DNA of 15,000 bases from Larix sibirica (Eukaryota > Streptophyta > Pinopsida > Pinales > Pinaceae). A model generated the notes under the pieces. That model was not told the origin of the DNA. It worked only from the letters and a program-made list of their open reading frames with translations, and ran no database searches. How positions within the stretch are numbered: position 1 is the first letter of the stretch; every line of letters begins with the position of its first letter. The stretch is taken from the NCBI GenBank assembly GCA_004151065.3, contig NWUY0300076718.1, forward strand, positions 1 through 15,000, written 5' to 3'. The translations under genes and the position numbers were made by a program. Shown piece by piece: positions 9,801 to 15,000 of the stretch.

Positions 9801-9977
9801 TACGTCCGAAACATAGGAAAAGTGCCTAAGTCAATCCCTTCAAGCAACAATGCCAATGCAGGATGCCAAAGGGCAGTTGATGAGGTACGTGGGCTAAGGC
9901 TAGAAGGCATTGGTACTAGTCCAAGAGGTATTAAGACTAGAGACAAGGCTCGTCGAGTTAAGGTCTGCACAAAGTAA
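9801..9977 (+). pseudogene. LINE ORF1 N-terminal fragment (probable)
   Basis: This open frame of 58 codons, with no ATG at its start, contains NNANAGCQRAVDEVRGLRL, EGIGTSPRGIKTRDKARRVK. The basic, low-complexity character and its position before the DUF4283 domain in the same orientation fit a LINE ORF1 leader. No domain is assignable. An alternative is unrelated sequence between the hAT remnant and the LINE. Confidence 0.4.
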
Positions 9978-10260
9978 GCATTGGAAAAAGCTGCTCCTTC
10001 TCTCCTAGTGTGTGCCTCGACTTATCACTCTTTTCCTTTGTCGAAATTTGGAAGCTCTAAACTAGAGTTTCATTCCTTAGGATTGGACAAAGCCGAGCCT
10101 GGCCTTTCTTTGGAAGACGAGTAAGGATTTGGGATCATTTGGTCTAGAAAGGATTTATATTGAGAGATGTATTGGGGAATGATCCAGGCAGGAGTTCAGT
10201 CTGGAGTCGCTGAGAGGTTATCCTGGGGAATCTAACAACTAGACCAATAAGAGAAGAGGG

Positions 10261-10408
10261 CCAAGGTGAACAAGAAAGGGTAAAGGAAAAGAAGGTACAA
10301 CTGGTGGTTGAGAAGGGACATGGTATCGAGCCAAGGTGAAGGAGAAAGTGCATAAGGGTAAAAGAAAAGAAGGTGAAACTGGGATTTGGGGAGGGACATG
10401 GTATCGAG
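10261..10408 (+). repeat. Two tandem 70/78-bp units in LINE ORF1
   Basis: The units at 10261-10330 and 10331-10408 both begin CCAAGGTGAA, share AAAAGAAGGT inside and end GGGACATGGTATCGAG. They encode Lys/Glu-rich repeats (RVKEKKVQL and RVKEKKVKL). This lies just before DUF4283 and is likely a spacer repeat of ORF1. Confidence 0.75.
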
Positions 10409-10421
10409 CTAGATAATCCCA

Positions 10422-11087
10422 ATGCAGGAAACAATATTGGTGGATAGAACTTTTGGAAGGTTGTTGAAAAGGACCTTGCAAGAATGGGTAGAGAAGGAAT
10501 GGGCTTCATTGTCAGGCTACAGACATATTTACCACATTCTATCCAAAGGGTGGATGGCCTTTGTCTCTAGAAATAGGAATGATGTCGATGTGGTAAAGAA
10601 GGGGCAATGGTTTTGGTGTTCAACAATGCTAAAATGCAAACCTTGGACACCTTGTTTCAACTTGAGGACAGAATAGGACGTGTCTCATCCTATATGGGTT
10701 AGGTTGTCAACTCTACCCTCGGAGCTTTGGAGCGATTATATGTTGAAGCAAATTGGGAACAGAATAAGAGTTTTCTTGGGTTATGACGAAAGTTCAAAAT
10801 ATTTAATGGTGAAAACAGTAGCCCATATACTGGTGGAGATGGATCTAAGAATTGGCCTGTCGAATAAAGTGGAAATCCTCATAGTACAATGGAGGTTTAC
10901 AAAGATCCTAGATTAAAATAGGATTCCATTTCGCTACAATTTTCACCACAACCATGGGCATCTAAAGTACAAACACTTTGATGGCAAATCCTGTGGACAG
11001 ATAAGGAAAAGTTACAAAAACTTCATTGATAGGGAGAATGAAATAGACCTGTCCATTATCACCCTTGCTGTTTCTAATAGTAGCTGA
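10422..11087 (+). pseudogene. LINE ORF1 core: DUF4283 domain and degenerate zinc knuckle
   Basis: One frame runs 221 codons, broken only by TAG at 10674-10676 and TAA at 10914-10916, ending at TGA 11085-11087. The DUF4283 nucleic-acid-binding domain shows LSKGWMAFVSRNRND, KKGQWFWCSTML and KPWTPCFNLRTE, then after the stop HPIWVRLSTLPSELW, IGNRIRVFLGYDE and VEMDLRIGLSNKVEI. After the second stop comes IPFRYNFHHNHGHLKYKHF, which aligns with a C-x2-C-x4-H-x4-C knuckle (usual form FRCxxCHxxGHLxxxC). Its three cysteines are replaced by Tyr, His and His, while the GH pair is kept. In the intact family this protein binds the LINE RNA. Confidence 0.8.
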
Positions 11088-11130
11088 AGGGCTAAGTAGA
11101 ATAGTATCTGAATTTCAAAAGAACAGAGCT

Positions 11131-12113
11131 TGAAAAAGTGTTAAGGTAGGAAGTTTGTCTGCCATAACTCATCTGCTATTTGTCAACGATGTCTTTTTGT
11201 TTGGCAATGGCGCACTAAGGGAAGCTATGAAATATAAGGAAATTCTCCTGTTTTATTGCTCAGCCACTGGTAAGGAGATTAATGAACAGAAATTCTCAAT
11301 TAACATTAACAGGACTTCTCTGGGTCAGGCAGAGATAATTTCTGAGCTGTTTGAACTTTGGATTCCAATATACTGAATTCAGTAAAGGATTCTTCAGGTA
11401 TCTGGCATTTATGTTAAAGCCGGATGATTATGCCTATGGGAATTGGATCTGGCCGTATCAGAAGGTGGAAAAAATAATCAAAACTTGGTGCAACAGATAG
11501 CTGTTTATAGGCTGCAGGCTGACTCTTGTCAAACCCGTTTTCAAAGCAATCCCAGTCTACTGGCACTCTATGTCATACATACCAGTATGCTGGAAAAGAC
11601 TAAAAGCAAGTGTTTACAATTCTTGTGGACTAGTAGGAAGGAGAAAGATGGGATTGCAGTGGTCAATTGGAAGCAATTAGTGTAAACCAAGGAGGCAGGG
11701 CAGTAGGGATTACAAAACATTCATCACTTTGGCAAAGCATTAGTGGCCAAAAGTTTATGGAGATTTATCTATTACAAAGGACTGTGCCATACTATTATCT
11801 AACAGAAATATGTGGAGCCCGTGAATTTTGAGAAATGGATTCGATCTCAAGCCAAATCAACCTCTACTGTTTCAATTATTTGGAATCTGGATGGCCCTTG
11901 TCCAATCCTTTCCCCTTATTGGAAACCAGATAGCATGGAGGGTGGGGGATGGAAAGAAGGTGGTGGTATGGTGTAATCATTGAGCTGGTAGTAATGGACA
12001 GTATCATCTCCCATATCATCTTATAAAATCTGTAAATGGCCAAAGAAGGATAGTGCTAGCTGATATTGAAGATCCAACATATACTAACTTTTGGCATCAA
12101 GGTTGGCTGAATG
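11131..12113 (+). pseudogene. LINE reverse transcriptase C-terminal part and post-RT region
   Basis: The piece begins at ITHLLFVNDVFLFGNG, the position of the catalytic FADD box (here FVND, with the first Asp changed to Asn). It is followed by YCSATGKEINEQKFSI. After a frame change come FRYLAFMLKPDDYAYGNWIW, KVEKIIKTWCNR, RLTLVKPVFKAIPVYWHSM, then LQFLWTSRKEKDGIAVVNW in another frame (about 11610-11680). Further pieces are FEKWIRSQAKSTSTVSIIW (about 11830-11885), IAWRVGDGKKVVV and DIEDPTYTNFWHQGWL (12061-12108). At least four frame changes occur. All RT motifs before FADD are missing. Confidence 0.82.
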
Positions 12114-12755
12114 CAGAGGTGTTGAATTTGGTAGGTCGGACTGCAGAATGCTGACAGGAATATATAGGGAGGATGGTTCAGAGTTCCATTAGAATAAGGC
12201 TAGACGAAAACACCCTGGTATGGTTAAAAAACCCTGCCACAGGCAACTTCACAGCCAGACTGGGATACAAAGAAATGTTTGAAGGGGCAGCAGATGCTCC
12301 ATGGTGGTGAGAGAAGATTTGGAAAGTAAAAGCTCCAATGAAATCCAAAAAATTTATTTGGCTAGCTCTAGCAAATAAAGCTTTGACATGGGAAGAGTCT
12401 TGCAGAGAAGGGCTGGATGAGGGCCAGGAATGTGCTTTCTTCATAGACATAAGGAGGAAACTATTGATCATTTGTTAGTACACTGTGATTATGCAAAAGA
12501 GGTCTGGAGGGCCATTCTCCCCTTTGCTAGAGGACAAGGCTCTTGGCAGGAGGGAACCTTCCTAGATTGTGTGGAGGTTTGGTTCAAGAACAGACCCCTT
12601 AAGATCCCCAGATTTCTACCTCCAATTGCCTCTAGGGCCATTGGTTGGCAAGAAATTCAAGATTTTTTTATGGTAAGGATATCTCTCCCATTTAGGTGTT
12701 TCAACAATCAACTACTTGTATGAAGGAATCAAGCTCTCTCTTATGAAAATAACAC
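12114..12755 (+). repeat. LINE zf-RVT segment, tandem copy A
   Basis: First unit of a tandem duplication with an offset of 642 bp at its start. It encodes LNLVGRTAEC, VQSSIRIRLDE, NFTARLGYK, then (W)WxEKIWKVKAPMKSKKFIWL and ALANKALTWE. After a frame change follow CFLHRHKEETIDHLLVHCDY and AKEVWRAILPFARGQGSWQE. This is the zf-RVT domain and linker. TGA at 12308-12310 stands where Trp is expected. The CxxC pair reads C-F-L-H, so one ligand is lost. The unit ends before CAGAGGTG at 12756. Confidence 0.85.
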
Positions 12756-13405
12756 CAGAGGTGTTAAATTTGGTAGGTCGAACTGCAGAATGTTGGCAGG
12801 AAATTACAGGGAGGATGGTTCAGAGTTCCATTAGAATAAGACTAGACGAAGACACCCTGGTGTGGTTGAAAAACCTTGCCACAGGCAACTTCACAGCCAG
12901 ACTGGGATACAAAGCAATGTTTGAACTTTAAAGGGATAGCAGATGCTCCATGCTGGTGAGAGAAGATTTGGAAAGTAAAAGCTCCAAGGAAATCCAGATT
13001 TTTTATTTGGCTAGCTCTAGCAAATCAAGCTTTGACATGGGAAGAGTCTTGCAGAGAAGGACCAGATAAGGGACGGGAATGTGCTTTCTTTGTAGACATA
13101 AGGAGCAAATGAATGATCATCTGTTAGTGCACTGTGATTATGCAAAAGAGGTCTGGAAGTACATTCTCCCCTTGGCTAGAGAACAAGGCTCTTGGCAGGA
13201 GGGCACCTTCGTAGATTGTGTGAAGGTTTGGTTCAAGAACAGATCCCTTAAGATCCCCATATCTCTGGCTCGGTTTCCCTCTAGAGTCTAGGGCCATTGG
13301 TTGGCAAGAAATTCAAAAAAATTATGGTAAGGATATCCCTCCCATTTAGGTGTTTCAACAAATCAAGTACTCGTATGAAGGAATCAAGCTCTCTCTTATG
13401 AAAAT
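12756..13405 (+). repeat. LINE zf-RVT segment, tandem copy B
   Basis: Second unit; the junction with copy A has CAGAG at both starts (12114 and 12756). Copy B shares the TGA (12957-12959) and the frame lesion in the TWEESCREG stretch with copy A, but keeps C-F-L-C in the zinc site (MCFLCRHKEQMNDHLLVHCDY). By eye about a dozen of the first 155 bases differ between copies. Copy B is about 13 bp longer near its end, and it leads into the RNase H frame. Confidence 0.85.
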
Positions 13406-13886
13406 AAGACCAAGGCAAATAGGCATCCTGGAGGTGGATAAATCTCAAACACGGGCATTCTTTGATGGTGCATGCCAAGGTACCCCAGGTATGTGTGGGG
13501 CAGGGGGTGTTATTTATCTTAATAAAGCACTTAAGATCTTATTCAAAGCTGGCTTAGGTGCAATCACAAATAACATCACGGATAAGAAAGCATTTACTAT
13601 TCTGTTTAACCTGGCAACAGAATATGGTGATAATCATCTACAGATACTGGAAGATTCTAAACTGGTGATTGACTGGACAAATGGGCAAATAGGTATGCAG
13701 AATATTGTTCTGAGGCCATTGTATGACCAGGTTAAGTTGATGGAACAATCCTTTTCAAAGATAACCTTTGCTCATATTTATAGGGAACACAACATGGAAG
13801 ATGATGACTGGTCCAAAAAAGCACTGGACTTAGTGAAAGGTTCTCTGGAAATCTGCAAGAGGAAGCTGGCATTCCCAAACCAGTAA
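13350..13886 (+). pseudogene. LINE RNase H domain (open for 178 codons)
   Basis: The frame is open from 13350 to the TAA at 13886; the ATG is only the first in the frame, since the real start lies in the lost upstream polyprotein. Residues about 33-165 form an RNase H fold of the plant RVT_3 type: RAFFDGACQGTPG (Asp39), GAGGVIY, NNITDKKAFTIL (Asp78 where the family has Glu), LEDSKLVIDW (Asp102) and IYREHNMEDDDWSKKAL (Asp152). Three of the four metal-binding acids are present and the fourth is a Glu to Asp change. It is the best-kept part of the LINE. It is followed by about 135 bp of 3' sequence and an A-run. Confidence 0.85.
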
Positions 13887-14120
13887 TTACGAGGGACTTG
13901 GCTGTAGCTCAACCTGTTTTAGAAATGTCATACCTTGGTATTTGGCAGAACTTCTGTTACTTAAATTTATAAACCTAGCTTTATCCTTAATAATGCATTT
14001 TAGTTTTTCTAAAATATTTTAAAAAAAATTTAAGAGTAAAAAACTTTATTTAACTACTAAAATTTCATAACCCTAATTATCCTTGGCCGACCTTCACTTA
14101 TCTCTGCAAACTTATTATTA

Positions 14121-14127
14121 TATAAAT
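14121..14127 (+). promoter_or_regulatory. TATA-like box before the hammerhead-like motif
   Basis: TATAAAT sits in TTATTATTATATAAATGAG, about 40 bp before the hammerhead-like core. In AT-rich DNA this may be chance, but the spacing would put a start site near the beginning of stem I. Confidence 0.3.
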
Positions 14128-14159
14128 GAGATCTTTTGCTCCTCATAAAAACTTGACTA

Positions 14160-14205
14160 TTCGTCCTGAAGATGGATCCTGCTATGGATTCGAAACGTCG
14201 ACAGA
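14160..14205 (+). ncRNA. Hammerhead-ribozyme-like core, minimal stem III (candidate)
   Basis: CTGAAGA (14166-14172) matches the CUGANGA box. After one extra T come GGATCC (14174-14179), loop TGCTAT, and GGATTC (14186-14191), a 6-bp stem II with one G-U. GAAAC (14192-14196) and GTC (14197-14199, expected cleavage site) follow. Stem I can form between TTCGTC (14160-14165) and GACAGA (14200-14205) with one mismatch and one G-U. ACGT in GAAACGTC is self-complementary, so stem III could form only between two copies, as described for minimal hammerheads of Penelope-like elements. The single extra base after CUGANGA departs from the canonical core, so activity is doubtful. Confidence 0.4.
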
Positions 14206-14453
14206 CTATCTTGGCTACTGCGGTTTCTCCGAGACCCTCCGACATATAAAGAGGTCAACCCTCTTTTTTGCTGTTTAAAATAGATCAGAGGTCCAGGACT
14301 GTTTTTAAATTTTGGTGATTTGATAAGGGGAGGAAAAGTTCTCTTTGTTATACTTAGCAAAGCATAATGGATGAATGCTCGAGGCAATTTTGAACGTAAT
14401 CTCTTTTCTCATTGAAATAAAAGTTACCCAGAAAGAAAAAAATGCAGTCTTTT
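14206..14453. other. Sequence after the hammerhead-like motif, unassigned
   Basis: The first 40 bases (CTTGGCTACTGCGGTTTCTCC) resemble the bases after the same core in the fold-back at 14746-14829 (CTTTCC..GCAGT.CTTCC). The rest has no recognisable coding or repeat structure. Confidence 0.4.
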
Positions 14454-14621
14454 GAAATTAAAAAACAATTCAATTGATTTTGACATTTTGTTAATAAAAA
14501 TTAAACCAACAAGTCATAAAAACATATTAAAATAAAAAACAATTCAGCTAACTTTTGCTTTTCGCTAATAAAAAAGAAACCAACTCAAGTGACTTTTCAT
14601 TTTGCTTGATAAATATTAACT
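14454..14621. repeat. AT-rich degenerate tandem repeat, about 75-bp period
   Basis: AAAAAACAATTCA recurs at about 14459 and 14534, each followed by a TTTTG-CTTTT-GCTAATAAA-type stretch and AAACCAAC. A third partial unit (GACTTTTCATTTTGCTTGATAAATATTAACT) reaches 14621. A similar stretch (TTTTGCACTTTGCTTCATAAATAATT) continues after the fold-back at about 14848, so the fold-back appears to sit inside the array. Confidence 0.45.
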
Positions 14622-14838
14622 TGTTTGAATGTAGTCATAGGCAGTAGCAGTTGAAAGTATGAAGGTAAGGAAGACTGCGTTGGAAAGTTGAAACTCTCGA
14701 CGTTTTGATGCCTACTCTGGGATCATCATCAGGAAACCAATAAAACCTGATGATGATCCCAGAGTAGAGATCGAAACATCGAGAGTTTCAACTTTCCAAA
14801 GCAGTTCTTCCTTACCTTCATACTTTCAAATATTAACT
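14611..14838. mobile_element. Fold-back element with hammerhead-like arms
   Basis: Left arm 14651-14733 and right arm 14746-14829 are near-perfect inverted copies around a 12-base loop. The exact 11-bp direct repeat AAATATTAACT at 14611-14621 and 14828-14838 flanks them and may be the target-site duplication. Each arm contains CCTGATGATGATCCCAGAGTA followed by a GAAAC/GTC-like end: right arm on plus (CTGATGA 14747-14753, GAAAC 14773-14777, ATC 14778-14780), left arm on minus (CTGATGA 14732-14726, AAAAC 14706-14702, GTC 14701-14699). There is no coding capacity. It may be a head-to-head insertion of element termini, or a MITE-like hairpin. Confidence 0.65.
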
Positions 14839-15000
14839 ACACCAAATTTTGCACTTTGCTTCATAAATAATTAATAAATAATAAATCAATTGATGCAAAA
14901 TGGCACAAAGTCCACACAAATCATGTTTACTAAGCAAACTACATCTTTAGAATTTCACACTGTGCCCTAAAAAAATAAAGATTTACATCCATCTCACATT

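Larger units (their letters stand above)
9801..14028 (+). mobile_element. LINE (L1-type, RNase H-bearing) remnant with internal deletion and duplication
   Basis: Plus-strand remnant in the order: ORF1 N-terminal piece (9801-9977), ORF1 core with DUF4283 and a broken zinc knuckle (10422-11087), end of reverse transcriptase (from 11131), post-RT region, zf-RVT twice (12114-13405), RNase H (to 13886), a 3' tail and an A-run (14021-14028). The apurinic endonuclease and most of the RT fingers and palm (normally well over 1 kb) are absent between about 11087 and 11131. Stops and frameshifts occur throughout. The 5' limit is uncertain; coding-like sequence may begin near 9670. A matching 5' target duplication was not found. 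Confidence 0.85.

Noticed and set aside
9752-9970. 72-codon minus-strand ORF
   Set aside because: It overlaps the more plausible plus-strand LINE ORF1 leader and shows no family resemblance.
10144-10509. 121-codon minus-strand ORF
   Set aside because: It is the complement of the purine-rich LINE ORF1 repeats; its Ser/Pro/Phe-rich composition is a by-product of the Lys/Glu-rich coding strand.
1-15000. CRISPR array, operons, bacterial promoters, tRNA or rRNA genes
   Set aside because: No regularly spaced repeats, no cloverleaf or rRNA sequence recognised, and gene structure is eukaryotic with introns.

Overview
The window looks like nuclear DNA of a seed plant. The very long, transposon-filled intron and the mix of decayed copia, LINE, hAT and fold-back elements suggest a gymnosperm such as a conifer. 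This is inference from layout and element types, not from a species marker. There is no bacterial or organellar gene organisation.

The only host gene I can support is on the minus strand: the middle part of a glycosyl hydrolase family 28 (polygalacturonase-like) gene. Four exons join in frame without stops: 7134-7014, 6932-6758, 6651-6581 and 307-1. The last runs off the left edge. Two introns are short (81 and 106 bp). The third is 6,273 bp (308-6580) and holds a decayed Ty1/copia fragment (about 3292-4562), a small MITE-like inverted repeat (4589-4699), an inverted pair of diverged repeats (5278-5625) and an unrecognised decayed coding-like stretch (about 1700-2760). I could not find the 5' exon(s) for the N-terminus, so more than 7.8 kb separates exon 7134 from the next upstream exon, or I missed it.

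Upstream of that exon (7135-15000) almost everything recognisable is mobile DNA. A minus-strand retro-inserted sequence with an A tail is bounded by 17-bp direct repeats (7914-8327). A decayed hAT transposase lies on the minus strand (about 8395-9571). A plus-strand LINE remnant of about 4.2 kb (about 9801-14028) keeps ORF1 (DUF4283 and zinc knuckle), the end of the reverse transcriptase, zf-RVT and RNase H. Its endonuclease and most of its RT are deleted, and a 642-bp segment around zf-RVT is tandemly duplicated. Beyond it are a TATA-like box, a hammerhead-ribozyme-like core (14160-14205), an AT-rich degenerate tandem repeat, and a long near-perfect fold-back (14651-14829) whose two arms carry the same hammerhead-like core in opposite orientation.

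The most interesting part is the right end (14118-14838): three related hammerhead-like motifs, which may be termini of a Penelope-like or retrozyme-like element family. The best-supported evolutionary inference is that the LINE was already broken before its internal duplication, because both copies share the same stop codon and frame lesion.
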